Positions 8,073 to 16,927 of a stretch of 64,000 nucleotides of DNA are shown here, one piece after another. Source of the stretch: Draconibacterium orientale (GTDB taxonomy: Bacteria; Bacteroidota; Bacteroidia; Bacteroidales; Prolixibacteraceae); contig NZ_CP007451.1 of assembly GCF_000626635.1 (NCBI RefSeq), positions 4,632,501-4,696,500 of the forward strand, in the 5' to 3' direction. The position numbers and the translations under genes are program-made. The notes beneath the pieces were generated by a model that saw nothing but the letters and a program-made list of their open reading frames with translations, made no database searches and was not told the origin of the DNA. The stretch's first letter is position 1. Each line of letters starts with the position of its first letter.

Positions 8073-8118
8073 AAATCATTTGACGAATATTTATTGTAAA
8101 ACGGTTTTTTTTAACCTT

Positions 8119-8313
8119 GCTACTAACGGTTAGTGCAAGTGTAGTGCGGAACTTTGAAAAGGTTTCCTGTCAAACCCGCACAGAGCCAAGCCGGCGTAGC
8201 ACTAAGTTTGGTTTTTACTACAATCCGTCAACGACGGATTGGCGGTGGTTAAACAGGGCGAAAATATTGGAGTACCCCGCCCGTCCGCATTACATTTGCA
8301 CTTTGTTAGCAAC
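8119..8313 (-). other. attC-like recombination site 5 (long class)
   Basis: The inverse core GCTACTAAC (8119-8127) pairs with 7404; the core GTTAGCAAC (8305-8313) finds its exact complement only at 20351-20359, across 12 kb of chromosomal genes. The site is 195 nt long with arms AGTGCAAGTGTAGTGCGG / CCGCATTACATTTGCACT and an internal hairpin CAATCCGTC/GACGGATTG. It is the last site of array 1. Confidence 0.8.
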
Positions 8314-8453
8314 TGGGTTTTAATTCTTCAACCCCAATTCCTGTTTTATTTTTGCTTTTAAATGTACTTCAAAACTATCCACGAGACACTAATTTATTTT
8401 GTTTTTGCGTGGGCAATCCTAAAACCGCCCATAAGGCGGTTAATTGGGCTGGG
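8314..8453 (+). repeat. Array-edge repeat, right end of array 1
   Basis: This stretch shares blocks with 23698-23861, the right edge of array 2. The shared blocks are CAACTGG directly after the core, AATTTATTTTGTTTTT, GCGTGGGCAATCC and a small hairpin AACCGCC/GGCGGTT (8423-8441). The AT-rich block reappears in reverse complement at the left edges of arrays 2 and 3 (20283-20300, 31748-31764). No gene is seen here. Confidence 0.65.
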
Positions 8454-8519
8454 TTTGCAGGCTCTTTGGCAAGCTTTGCTTAAGCGATGGCTTGTGCGGC
8501 TTGCCAATGTGCCTGCAAA
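8454..8519 (+). repeat. Array-edge hairpin element H, copy 1
   Basis: The outer stem TTTGCAGGC / GCCTGCAAA (9 bp) and inner stem TTGGCAAGC / GCTTGCCAA (9 bp) are separated by a TCT/TGT internal loop and closed by a 24-nt apical loop beginning TTTG. The same architecture with different but still paired stems occurs at 20173-20232, 23862-23920 and 31650-31710. Covariation supports selection on the fold, in DNA or RNA. Confidence 0.75.
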
Positions 8520-8532
8520 TAGGGGAGGCTTG

Positions 8533-9192
8533 CTAACTTCGAACAAACTTCCCTAACGATTCTAAGAGCTGAGGACTATCTTCCAATGCAATTTTTGCAA
8601 CGGCATAGAATTCGCTCATCCAATCGTCCATTTTTGCAAATGCAGCGTCTTTAGCCTTTGTGGCGTCTTGCGATTCTCCTTTTTCTCGTAAATATTCAGC
8701 ACGTGCAGTTTCCATTTCACCGATTAAGGTATTGGCGGCTGTTATATCTTCAGCTGTAATCTTTAATCTTAGCAGTTTAGTTTGAATCTGATTGTCTTTT
8801 TCGGCTACGGAGTAGAATTTTTTTACTGTTTCTAACCATTTAACGTAAGCTCTTGGCAGACTGCCTGAAACTCCCAGTTTGTCGAGTGTTTTTTGGTCGT
8901 TACGGAAGATAACTTTTGCCTTTTTGCGGGCGAGGGAGTAGGAATTCTCCAGGTTCGCCTTTAAAAGTTTAAAAGCGGCATACACTTCTGAGGTTTCATC
9001 GTCTTCGGTTACGTTTAAATCGAATGCCTGACGTGTTTCGCTTAGCAGCGCTTTTCCTTCGGTAATTAGCGCGGCATCGTAGCCAAACTCTGTCATGGCT
9101 GCGGCAATTTCGGGTTGTGTTTCAACATTTTCTAACGATACTCTGTACTGTTCGAGGGCTTCAGCTTCGGATAGCGTTTTCTTGGTTACCAT
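8533..9192 (-). CDS. Hypothetical helical protein
   Basis: This 219-residue protein is almost entirely alpha-helical and rich in A, E and K, with no signal peptide or membrane segment. It reads like a long helical bundle or coiled coil (residues 10-215). No family is recognised with confidence. The stop codon lies 13 nt from hairpin element H, so array 1 ends almost at the gene. A degenerate 21-nt repeat tract lies upstream of its start (about 9217-9437). Confidence 0.7.
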   Translation of the reverse strand: MVTKKTLSEAEALEQYRVSLENVETQPEIAAAMTEFGYDAALITEGKALLSETRQAFDLNVTEDDETSEVYAAFKLLKANLENSYSLARKKAKVIFRNDQKTLDKLGVSGSLPRAYVKWLETVKKFYSVAEKDNQIQTKLLRLKITAEDITAANTLIGEMETARAEYLREKGESQDATKAKDAAFAKMDDWMSEFYAVAKIALEDSPQLLESLGKFVRS

Positions 9193-9216
9193 AGTAATTA
9201 ATTTTAAGGTTTACAT

Positions 9217-9437
9217 TTTATTTTTTATTGCGTACTCCTTACGGATGTTTGCCTGTTTTTTAACGGTACTTTCGCATTCCTTAACGCTTCCCTTCAATTA
9301 TTTCTCGTTTCCCGTGCGTTCCTTAACGCTTCCCATGGTCTCCTTACAGCTTCCTTTCTAATCCTTATGGCTCTCCATGCTCTCCTTACGACTTCTCACG
9401 AATTCCTTATGGTTACCTGGGGTCTCCTTGTTGCTTT
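9217..9437 (-). repeat. Degenerate 21-nt tandem repeat tract
   Basis: On the minus strand TAAGGA recurs about every 21 nt, with spacings of 23, 21, 21, 21, 42, 21 and 21. The consensus resembles TAAGGAG-CAtGGgAAGCG. In one frame it reads as decayed heptads of the type K-E-x-M-x-S with two stops, so it may be a dead repeat-coding region or a structural repeat. It sits upstream of the gene at 8533-9192. Confidence 0.6.
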
Positions 9438-9645
9438 TGTTATTATTTTGTGTGAATCCCTGATTAAGGGTAACTTACTTATGGTTAAAATACCAATGGT
9501 GAATATAAGTATTTTTTTTGTAATAGAAATTCATTAACATTTAAAAAACAATGGATTAATTTAGGGAACTCATCTATAGCCATGGTTGACTCCTAAAATA
9601 TGTTTTTAAGTGGTAATGAATCTGGTATCTAAATTTTGTCTTCTT
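9438..9645. other. Intergenic, no gene seen
   Basis: This is an AT-rich spacer between the 21-nt repeat tract and the end of the outer-membrane protein gene. I see no ORF, RNA gene or clear terminator. Confidence 0.4.
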
Positions 9646-9984
9646 TCAAAATGTATAACCAACTGAAAATTGAATATTCCATTGCAAACCTGTATTTCCG
9701 TATGCACGAAAATCAAGTTCTCCATCGGGAATCTCTGGTGCTCCGGTGCTTAACTCGTCGCTGTTAATTCGCGAATAGAACAAGCCTCCGGTAAACGACT
9801 GGCTAATAAAAAACCGCTTTGTTGGATATAATCTTAAACCATAACCTATCGATAAATCAACAATTGTTTCGCCCAGTTTATATTTGTACTCCTGGTATTG
9901 TTGCAGCTCTTCGTTGTAGAGATTGGAGTTCCAGACAGATTTAAAATGCTGAATATTCAATTCGGATTTTAGCTCGAACGCCAC
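9646..9984 (-). CDS. Outer-membrane beta-barrel protein, C-terminal part (frameshifted)
   Basis: This is the C-terminal half of a PorT/OmpW-type barrel of about 205 residues. It has alternating hydrophobic strands and ends with an aromatic residue (FSVGYTF), as outer-membrane barrels do. The frame is open upstream to about 10033, reading AFGLWQNFANSKKW before the ATG, so it is a direct continuation of 9969-10277 after a single-base shift near 10020-10030. Either the gene is a pseudogene or the base is an error. Confidence 0.65.
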   Translation of the reverse strand: MAFELKSELNIQHFKSVWNSNLYNEELQQYQEYKYKLGETIVDLSIGYGLRLYPTKRFFISQSFTGGLFYSRINSDELSTGAPEIPDGELDFRAYGNTGLQWNIQFSVGYTF

Positions 9985-10277
9985 CCATTTTTTGCTGTTG
10001 GCAAAATTCTGCCATAGCCCAAATGCGCTCCGCTAATTTTTGCCGATTCGGATAAGGACTCGGCATTATCAGTGTAAAGTTGGGTAATAAGCCCAAGTTT
10101 ATAAATATTGTTGTTTTTTATTATGCCAAAATCGTTAACCCAGCCGATCCTAATTGTTTCGGGCATTTTATTCAACACTCCACCTGAACTAATAAAAAAG
10201 TTTTTCTCGTTTTGTGCAGTACTTGTTTGAGATAGCACAGCAAACAGTACCCAAACCAATAGAATTTTCTTCCCCAT
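9969..10277 (-). CDS. Outer-membrane beta-barrel protein, N-terminal part (frameshifted)
   Basis: The ORF has 102 residues with a signal peptide (1-21, ending TSTAQ), followed by beta strands typical of a small outer-membrane barrel. The last 18 residues or so are out of frame; the real continuation is 9646-9984. Its start lies 7 nt downstream of the stop of the alkaline-phosphatase-like gene (10284-11234), so the two probably form one transcript. Confidence 0.65.
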   Translation of the reverse strand: MGKKILLVWVLFAVLSQTSTAQNEKNFFISSGGVLNKMPETIRIGWVNDFGIIKNNNIYKLGLITQLYTDNAESLSESAKISGAHLGYGRILPTAKNGWRSS

Positions 10278-10283
10278 AATATT

Positions 10284-11234
10284 CTATTTAAACAGTTCCC
10301 ACATTACGTTTTTATTGTCGTCGATCTGAAATCCCATTAATTCGCCTACTGTTGGAAGAATATCTACCTGTTCGCGTTCGGTTGTACTAATTACATTCTT
10401 TTTAAAATCGGGACCAACCGCATAAAAGTTCAGGTGAGTGCATCCCGGGCAATTGTCGCCATGCCCAATAAATCCCGTTGCAATGTTATCCAGGTGCCTG
10501 CCATGGTCGTTGGTTACCATAATTGTAGTTTTATTTTTATAAAAATCGTGGTTCTCAATAAACTTATAAAGTTCGTAGGTAAGGCTGTCGGCTATAGCTA
10601 TGCTGTTAACATATTTATCCCAATCGCCAGCATGTCCATTGGCATCGGGTCCTCGAAAATGTAAAAGCACTAATTGTGGCTGATAGTTTGTAAGGATTTC
10701 TGTAGCTTTCTGATAGGTTTCTTCATCATCACGATTTGCTGTATCAAACGATGGATTAAACGAATTTCTCCATTCCACATTTCTGCAATCAGCCAACACA
10801 TTTAGTTTTTCTTTTGATGTAATAATCCAGGCTTTTTCTTTGGGGGCATTACTAATTTTTAACCACATCTGGAAGAACGATGGCTCAGTAGGCAATTGCT
10901 CGCCTTTATTTGATAGAGATTCGTAGTTGCCAGTGCATATTGCCACATGACCAGGTACAGTAAAAGTTACGCCATGGTTGTAAAACTCTGATATTATAAC
11001 GCCCTGAGGAGCCAGCAGATTTGCCATTCTCGGAATATATTTTCTGTCCACACTTTGCCAGGTTTCCGATTGTCGAGGTCCATCGATAACTACAACGATA
11101 ACATTTTCAGTCTTATAAGGCTTGCCTGCTACTTTGCTTAAATCGTCTTCTGTTTCTATTAAGCTTCCGTTGTTGTAACAACCCGTAAACAAGAAGAAAA
11201 ATAGAAATACAAATGCTATGTTTTTAAATCTCAT
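10284..11234 (-). CDS. Alkaline phosphatase superfamily lipoprotein
   Basis: This 316-residue protein has a lipobox ending TGC at about residue 19. The fold is that of the type I phosphodiesterase/alkaline phosphatase superfamily. It has the first metal site in NVIVVVIDGPR (D), the nucleophile Thr in GVTFTVPGHVAICTG, a second metal ligand set in FRGPDANGHAGDWD (D, H), and VTNDHGRH plus HGDN near the C-terminus. It probably cleaves a phosphomonoester or phosphodiester at the periplasmic face of a membrane. The substrate is unknown. Confidence 0.85.
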   Translation of the reverse strand: MRFKNIAFVFLFFFLFTGCYNNGSLIETEDDLSKVAGKPYKTENVIVVVIDGPRQSETWQSVDRKYIPRMANLLAPQGVIISEFYNHGVTFTVPGHVAICTGNYESLSNKGEQLPTEPSFFQMWLKISNAPKEKAWIITSKEKLNVLADCRNVEWRNSFNPSFDTANRDDEETYQKATEILTNYQPQLVLLHFRGPDANGHAGDWDKYVNSIAIADSLTYELYKFIENHDFYKNKTTIMVTNDHGRHLDNIATGFIGHGDNCPGCTHLNFYAVGPDFKKNVISTTEREQVDILPTVGELMGFQIDDNKNVMWELFK

Positions 11235-11396
11235 CTGTTTAAAATTGTTTATTTATTATTGTAACAGATGGAACTCGCATAATCACTATTCTGTGTATTT
11301 ATAAGACTTTTTATTGTGCACGTTTCATCTTATCATGCTATAATGTTCTCACCTGGCTCTTTTGTTTGAAACTTTTTGGGGATTAAACGGTGAGTT

Positions 11397-12101
11397 TTAG
11401 TTTTCAATAATTTCCACTAATTCTCCAATTTCGGTTAACACGTCATCTTCGTATAACTCTTCTTTTATCATGCCAATACCGGGAGCATAATACTTAAACT
11501 CGTATTCATCGGGTTCAGAGGGATTAATATCTTTGGTTTTTATACAATCTGTATAAGTTCCCATTCCAATTGTAACGGTTTCGTTAACAGCTACTACTTC
11601 GGCATAGTCTTCGGCTTCTCCGGCATACCATTCCTGGTAATAAAACTGCCCAACGGTAGGATTTCCCGGAAACCAATAACCCGGTAAAGCTCCATCAACA
11701 CCTGCTTCCCACGAACCATCGTTGTTTGCAAACTGACCATTATTTTTGTTATTAATCACAAATTCGCCTAAATACCAAAGGTTTCCATCATCATCCTGAG
11801 CTAACCAGTCGTCGGTGTCTTCAATTACAATTCCGTTTAAATAAACAATGTCCCGATGAATAATACATTCAATACCCATCACTACTTTGGTTGCTACTTT
11901 ACGGTTTATCCTGACTTCTTCTTCGGGGGCTTTCCCTACCTCACCTGCAACGTATATATATGTTTGGTTGGCTGCAGGACCGTAATAAGGAATAGTAATG
12001 TTAGTTGGTTCCGAAAAAGTTGCCGCATTTATATCGGGAAGCGCATCAGGAGGTGTTGTATTAACGTTTTCTTCTTTACTACACCCCACAACTGTTAGCA
12101 A
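11397..12101 (-). CDS. Bacteroidota lipoprotein, start region disturbed
   Basis: The mature part has 230 residues and is beta-rich, with many W, Y, G and acidic residues (for example DDWLAQDDDGNLWYLGE). A lipobox is visible (LLLTVVGCSKEEN), but the ORF opens at a TTG inside the signal peptide. The upstream frame contains CFISYV and then a stop, while an ATG (MEKNQIKQ, near 12150) sits in another frame. A one- or two-base indel around 12125-12135 would restore a normal 240-residue lipoprotein. The function is unknown. Confidence 0.68.
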   Translation of the reverse strand: MLTVVGCSKEENVNTTPPDALPDINAATFSEPTNITIPYYGPAANQTYIYVAGEVGKAPEEEVRINRKVATKVVMGIECIIHRDIVYLNGIVIEDTDDWLAQDDDGNLWYLGEFVINNKNNGQFANNDGSWEAGVDGALPGYWFPGNPTVGQFYYQEWYAGEAEDYAEVVAVNETVTIGMGTYTDCIKTKDINPSEPDEYEFKYYAPGIGMIKEELYEDDVLTEIGELVEIIEN

Positions 12102-12240
12102 TAAAACATAAGAAATAAAACAGGATTCTGTTTAATTTGATTCTTTTCCATGATTCTTTCTTTTTAGATTTTTGAACGATTAAAATCTTCATTTTTACAA
12201 AAGCAGAAACACAAAGTTTCCTTTAAGCACGAGGCAAGCA

Positions 12241-13878
12241 CTAATAGTAGATTTGCCATTTGTTGTAATCCTTTGAATGGCTGTAATAATCCAATAGCCA
12301 TTTTCTGTTATCCGGTATTCGGTTTTTGTAAAGAATTAATACCGTTTTCTTTTTCTCCATTATTTGTTTTAAGCGGTCGAGTTCTGTTTCGCTTTTTAGG
12401 TTAACCAGGTTTTGTTTCCACTGCCTGTTTTCTTCAAACTGCACCTCGCGGTTTAAATCATTATTGCCATCGTATATCGACACAATGGACTTTTGCAGAT
12501 GAAACGAAACAGAAGGGAGACGTTTGTTATAAACCAGAATTTCATTTTCGTTTAGTTTATTTTGTAAAATAAACTCAGCCAAAGGTTGAGTGCTGTTAAC
12601 TTCAATTTGATTCTTCGATAAGATAAATCCAGAGCTTAACAAAATGAACAGCGAAGCTGCAAAGACTGTATGGATTACTCGTGAACTGAAGTTAAGTATA
12701 AATTTGTTGATTAAATACAAAGCAAGTAGTGTAACAACAGAAAGAAATAAGACGACAAGTGGAATATTGAAATCGAGTGGCAGAACAGCACCTAACAGGC
12801 CTCCAAGTGCAATTAAAATGGTATAAGCCACAATAAGATAATATTGAGTTTTGCTTAATCCAAATTGCTCAATCAACTGTGCTAATACAAGTGCAAAAAG
12901 AGAAAATAGAGGTAATATATAGGGCACTAATTTAGATGATGCAACGGAAAAAAATAAGAATGGAATAACAATACCTACGCCTAAAAGCACATACAACTTA
13001 TCTTTTATAATCTTTTCCCAATTCTTATATACAAGGAAGGGAAGAATAAACAACCAGGGTATTCCCACAGCAGGAGCAATAGCCAGATAATACCAAAAAG
13101 GTTTTCCTCTGCCGAAATCATTAGTGGCAAATCGATCTATGGTATGGTGTTCGACAAAATACTTGAGAAAATCGGTATTCTGCCTGATAAGTAGATAAAA
13201 CCATGAACCTGCGATTAAAACAAATAAGAGTAGCGAGAAAATATGATGTAGGGTAAATTTTGCATTGGATGGTTGGATGTGATTGTATAAAATGGCAAAT
13301 ATCAAAGGGCCAATAAAAATTAATGGTCCTTTGGTTAAAAATCCCAAAGCAAGGCAAATTGCAAACAGGTAGAGGTAACCCGATATTGCTGATTTGCGAT
13401 ACCGTACCCAAAAATACATGCTTAAAATAACAAAGGTTGCCAGGTAAGGATCGGTGGTTAAATTACGCGATGAAATTAGAACAATTGGGAAACTAAAATA
13501 AATTACAGCCGCCCACACCGCACTTTTTCTACTGTTAAACAATTGCACCGACAGCAAGTAAATAAACACAAGCTGAACCAAAATCGTAAGCTGTACAAAA
13601 AAACGCGCAGCAAACGCAGTTATGCCAAAAAGGGAATAACCCAAAACTGTAATGTAGTAGGTAAGTGGTGGTTTGTGGTAATGTTTAATCCCCAACAAGG
13701 TCGGATTTAAATAATCACCCGATTCTAACATTTCTCTAGCTATTTCGGCATAACGGGCATCGCTGGTTTCAACCACACCAAACATCCCCACACTGGTAAA
13801 TAAACCAATTGCACAAATTGCCAATATAATAAGCAGTTTATGGTGGGCTTTATATTTCCTTTTCGTTAGCTTGTTCAT
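12241..13878 (-). CDS. ArnT/PMT-like glycosyltransferase, GT83 type
   Basis: The integral membrane protein has about 545 residues and some 12 membrane helices. The N-terminal periplasmic loop carries the family signature: ETSDARYAEIAREM, then NPTLLGIKHYHKPPLTYY, where the acidic residues after the first helix bind the lipid-phosphate sugar. Members transfer a sugar from undecaprenyl or dolichyl phosphate to lipid A or protein on the periplasmic side. The start at 13878 (MNKLTKRK) directly follows the upstream stop; 13899 is an alternative. It is the last gene of a five-gene operon of overlapping frames. Confidence 0.85.
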   Translation of the reverse strand: MNKLTKRKYKAHHKLLIILAICAIGLFTSVGMFGVVETSDARYAEIAREMLESGDYLNPTLLGIKHYHKPPLTYYITVLGYSLFGITAFAARFFVQLTILVQLVFIYLLSVQLFNSRKSAVWAAVIYFSFPIVLISSRNLTTDPYLATFVILSMYFWVRYRKSAISGYLYLFAICLALGFLTKGPLIFIGPLIFAILYNHIQPSNAKFTLHHIFSLLLFVLIAGSWFYLLIRQNTDFLKYFVEHHTIDRFATNDFGRGKPFWYYLAIAPAVGIPWLFILPFLVYKNWEKIIKDKLYVLLGVGIVIPFLFFSVASSKLVPYILPLFSLFALVLAQLIEQFGLSKTQYYLIVAYTILIALGGLLGAVLPLDFNIPLVVLFLSVVTLLALYLINKFILNFSSRVIHTVFAASLFILLSSGFILSKNQIEVNSTQPLAEFILQNKLNENEILVYNKRLPSVSFHLQKSIVSIYDGNNDLNREVQFEENRQWKQNLVNLKSETELDRLKQIMEKKKTVLILYKNRIPDNRKWLLDYYSHSKDYNKWQIYY

Positions 13879-13879
13879 T

Positions 13880-15508
13880 TTATTTTTTTGTAAAAACATA
13901 GTAGTTATTAACGTAGCGTGGTTTATGTTTCCGGGTGTTAAACTTCCCCAGATTTAAATCATATATTTCCTTTTTCTCAATCTCGTATTTTTGGTTAAAT
14001 TCCCCTGAGTTTATAAGAGTTGAATCGTTTACAAGTACTCCAAATTCACTAGCTTCGGGAAAAATATATCCTTTGGCTGTTTTCTGAATTTTGGGAATAA
14101 TTCCTCCGTATTCCCAAAGGTTTTCGGGAGTAATTGCATCTAAAAGATAAACTGTAACATTCTCTTTTTCTGCATCGGCTTTTAGTTGAGCGATTGAATT
14201 GTAGTTTATGTTTTGATTGGCAAAACCTGGATTAACAGGAATAACTGCAACAAAAAGAAGTATAACAATAAAAACCGATGTATAAAACGACGACCACATT
14301 ACTTTAAAATACAGAAAGAAAAGGAGAAAACTCCCGGAGATAAAAAGCCCCAGGCAATAAATTAAGAAGGTAGTGGAATTGGATAGCAGCACTTCTTGAA
14401 ACATAAAAAATGCGACCAGGGGGAAAAGCATAGCAACAAGTGCCAAAATGCCAAAGTGAAAGAAAACAGGCATTGCCTCTGCTTTTTTAATTTTTGAGGC
14501 GCATTTCTCTAAAATGTAATAAATGTAAAATCCTGTATTTATAGCTAAAGGTAAAAGAACCGGAACCAGATAGCGTGCTTTTTTTTCGGGAACAAGGGAC
14601 AAAAGTATCACCGAAAAGAGAGTCCAAAACAGGCTTAGTTTGTAGTGTATCACATTCTTTACTCGTTTAATCATGTATGGATATAGTAATCCCAGCACCG
14701 CCGGAATTGTCCAGATACCACTTTGGATGAAGAAATTCCAGTAATAATAAAAGGGTTTTACATTGTAGCTCGACCAGTTTGCAGTTTCAACTTCTGCAAT
14801 TTTCAAAAATGCTTCGGGGTCTGCCAAACGCACGTATACGAACCAACCGCTACCCAAAACCACACCCAGCCCCAAGGGAAAAAGGGTACGGGTAATAAAG
14901 TTGTTTTTTACTCCGTAAACCACTACAAAAGCCAATAAAAAAGGTAACAGCAGGGCATAAAGCGAAATTGGGCCTTTACTCATTACCGAGCAAGCAATAA
15001 ATACAACAGCAAGCAAGACCCTTTTTAAATGGTATTGCTGATAGTTTTTATACATGAAATAAATAGCAAGCATCATAAAACCATGGGTGTAAATATCCCA
15101 CGGAGCTTCAACTATTATCCCCACAATATAAAACGAGCTAACACATATAATTCCGTTTATAAAACTGTTGCGTTTATTTTGGGTGAGTTCTTTCGAAAAC
15201 AAGTAAACAAAAACCCCGGTAAGCCATACCATTATCACTCCTGGTAGTCTTAAAACATATACATTTTTAATTCCAAATACTAAACCGAATAGTGCAGTGA
15301 TCCAGGTGGGTAGCGGCGGCTTTTCGTAACGTTGCTCACCGTTTAACGTGGTTAAAATCCAGTTGTTTTCGCTGAGCATTTCACGCGCTGATATAAAATT
15401 GCGTGCTTCCATTATGGTTACTTTTAATTCGCCAAGACTTGGCAGCAACATTAGCAAAACCAACACAAGCATACTTAAAACAGGATATTTCTCAATAGTT
15501 TTAATCAT
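13880..15508 (-). CDS. ArnT/PMT-like glycosyltransferase, second copy
   Basis: This 542-residue membrane protein is paralogous to 12241-13878. The first periplasmic loop contains EARNFISAREML and later YEKPPLPTWITALFG, the same ExRx(7-8)REM and K-P-P-L arrangement, followed by about 11 further helices. The C-terminal periplasmic domain (about 440-540) is soluble. It overlaps the upstream LAB_N gene by 8 nt, indicating translational coupling. Two different ArnT-like enzymes in one operon suggest two sugar additions or two acceptors; that is inference. Confidence 0.83.
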   Translation of the reverse strand: MIKTIEKYPVLSMLVLVLLMLLPSLGELKVTIMEARNFISAREMLSENNWILTTLNGEQRYEKPPLPTWITALFGLVFGIKNVYVLRLPGVIMVWLTGVFVYLFSKELTQNKRNSFINGIICVSSFYIVGIIVEAPWDIYTHGFMMLAIYFMYKNYQQYHLKRVLLAVVFIACSVMSKGPISLYALLLPFLLAFVVVYGVKNNFITRTLFPLGLGVVLGSGWFVYVRLADPEAFLKIAEVETANWSSYNVKPFYYYWNFFIQSGIWTIPAVLGLLYPYMIKRVKNVIHYKLSLFWTLFSVILLSLVPEKKARYLVPVLLPLAINTGFYIYYILEKCASKIKKAEAMPVFFHFGILALVAMLFPLVAFFMFQEVLLSNSTTFLIYCLGLFISGSFLLFFLYFKVMWSSFYTSVFIVILLFVAVIPVNPGFANQNINYNSIAQLKADAEKENVTVYLLDAITPENLWEYGGIIPKIQKTAKGYIFPEASEFGVLVNDSTLINSGEFNQKYEIEKKEIYDLNLGKFNTRKHKPRYVNNYYVFTKK

Positions 15509-16130
15509 TTTGTTTAACCAATAAAATTATGTTGCGTGTATAAATGCTAATACCCATTAAATGCCCCACCAAAAGCACGGGATCTTTTCGAATAATGGCG
15601 TAGATTAGTATAAGCAGTGATCCCAAATTACTTAATAGCCAAAAGCCCATGGGCAAGGTCGATTCTTTGTGTTTTTCGGAATACAGCCACTGGTAAACAA
15701 AGCGAAATGTGAAAAGCACTTGCGATATAATACCCAAGGAAAGCAGCCAAGGCGGAATGGCTTCATTTTTTAGTAGCTTGTCAACATCAATAACATTATT
15801 GTTGAAGTAGTAAACTACCAGTAATACGGGAACCATGTAAATAGCAATCCTTAGGATAATATGAATTTTTTCCCATTTACCTTGTAGCTGTAAATTTCGA
15901 ATGTAAATAAAATAAGTAAGGCTTTGCCCAAGCATTATGGCGAAATCATCGCGCAAATAGCCATAAACAAATAAAAGGAAAGAAGCCAGAAGGCTTAATA
16001 CCCAGAACAAGGAGGGGGTAACCACTTTCTTTTGTTTTTCGGATAAAAACCACTGGATAATTAAACGCGAGGAAAAGAGCCCCTGCGCAATAAAACCGAT
16101 AATATATATGTACCAATTGTAATTATTCAC
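15501..16130 (-). CDS. Lipid-A-disaccharide synthase N-terminal domain-like membrane protein
   Basis: The protein has 209 residues and six predicted membrane helices arranged as a duplication. Each half contains the LAB_N signature: GLFSSRLIIQWFLSEKQKK...P..FW and LFTFRFVYQWLYSEKHKES...P.GFW, followed by LLVGHLMGISIYTRNIILL. Free-standing LAB_N proteins occur beside GT2 and ArnT genes in lipid-carrier glycosylation operons and may flip or present the lipid-linked sugar. It overlaps both neighbours by 8 nt. Confidence 0.85.
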   Translation of the reverse strand: MNNYNWYIYIIGFIAQGLFSSRLIIQWFLSEKQKKVVTPSLFWVLSLLASFLLFVYGYLRDDFAIMLGQSLTYFIYIRNLQLQGKWEKIHIILRIAIYMVPVLLVVYYFNNNVIDVDKLLKNEAIPPWLLSLGIISQVLFTFRFVYQWLYSEKHKESTLPMGFWLLSNLGSLLILIYAIIRKDPVLLVGHLMGISIYTRNIILLVKQND

Positions 16131-16884
16131 CTCTTCTGTTTATGGTGTAGTTAATGTATTTCTTTTTCATCCACAGGTAGGCAAAACAATCCATTAACGG
16201 CCCAAGCAAACGGTTCCATAGGCCATACTTTGCTTCACCGGCAATACGCGGAAAATGCTGAACAGGTATTTGTTTTATTTTCCCGTTTTGCAATAAAATC
16301 ATTGCAGGCAGGAAACGGTGCAAGCCTTTAAACATGGGCAGGTTTTTAGCATAACATGTTTTTATAATTTTTAAGGGACAGCCTGTATCGTCCATGCCAT
16401 CGTGAGTAAAGGCCCTACGTATTCCATTGGCAATTTTCGACGACATATTTTTTACAAACGAATCTTTCCGGTTGGCTCTGACACCTGTTACTAAATCGTT
16501 TTCTTCAATATGTTCCAGCAGTAGATTGAAATCATTTGGTGTGGTTTGTAAGTCTGCATCGATGTATCCTGTTAGTTCGGTATCTACAAAATCGAAACCT
16601 GCTTTAATTGCGGCACTTAATCCACAGTTTTTTTCAAAACTAATAAAAGAAAATTCAAGATTCCTGTAACAAACCTGCTCTAACAATTCCAGACTTTTAT
16701 CTGTAGAGCCATCGTTAATAAAAAGTACCTTGGCGGGCACACTTGCTATTTTTAAATATTCCAGAAGTTCTTTTTCTAATCGTTCAATATTATCTTCTTC
16801 GTTGTAAACCGGAACAAGGATGGTTAGTTTGTAGGGGCTTTCTTCAGCCTGAAACAGGCAATATGGAAATATGCTGGTTTTCAT
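16123..16884 (-). CDS. Family 2 glycosyltransferase, ArnC/DPM1-like
   Basis: The protein has 253 residues. The GT-A fold begins at about residue 19 with LTILVPVYNEEDNIERLEKE, the nucleotide-binding region contains VLFINDGSTDKS, and the metal-binding motif is GYIDADLQTTP (DAD). A FKGLHRFLPAMI segment is typical of polyprenyl-phosphate sugar transferases. It lacks the two C-terminal membrane helices of ArnC, like DPM1-type enzymes. It probably charges undecaprenyl phosphate with the sugar used by the two ArnT-like enzymes. Confidence 0.87.
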   Translation of the reverse strand: MKTSIFPYCLFQAEESPYKLTILVPVYNEEDNIERLEKELLEYLKIASVPAKVLFINDGSTDKSLELLEQVCYRNLEFSFISFEKNCGLSAAIKAGFDFVDTELTGYIDADLQTTPNDFNLLLEHIEENDLVTGVRANRKDSFVKNMSSKIANGIRRAFTHDGMDDTGCPLKIIKTCYAKNLPMFKGLHRFLPAMILLQNGKIKQIPVQHFPRIAGEAKYGLWNRLLGPLMDCFAYLWMKKKYINYTINRRGE

Positions 16885-16927
16885 TTTTACTATGTTGTTT
16901 TTTGTTTTTATTGATTATTCAAGTTTC

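Noticed and set aside
2813-8313. Ordinary dispersed intergenic repeats or rho-independent terminators instead of attC
   Set aside because: Length of about 135-193 nt and exact pairing of cores between neighbouring sites are not expected for terminators; no T-runs follow.
9217-9437. CRISPR-like or rRNA-related repeat
   Set aside because: Repeats are 21 nt, contiguous and degenerate, without spacers.
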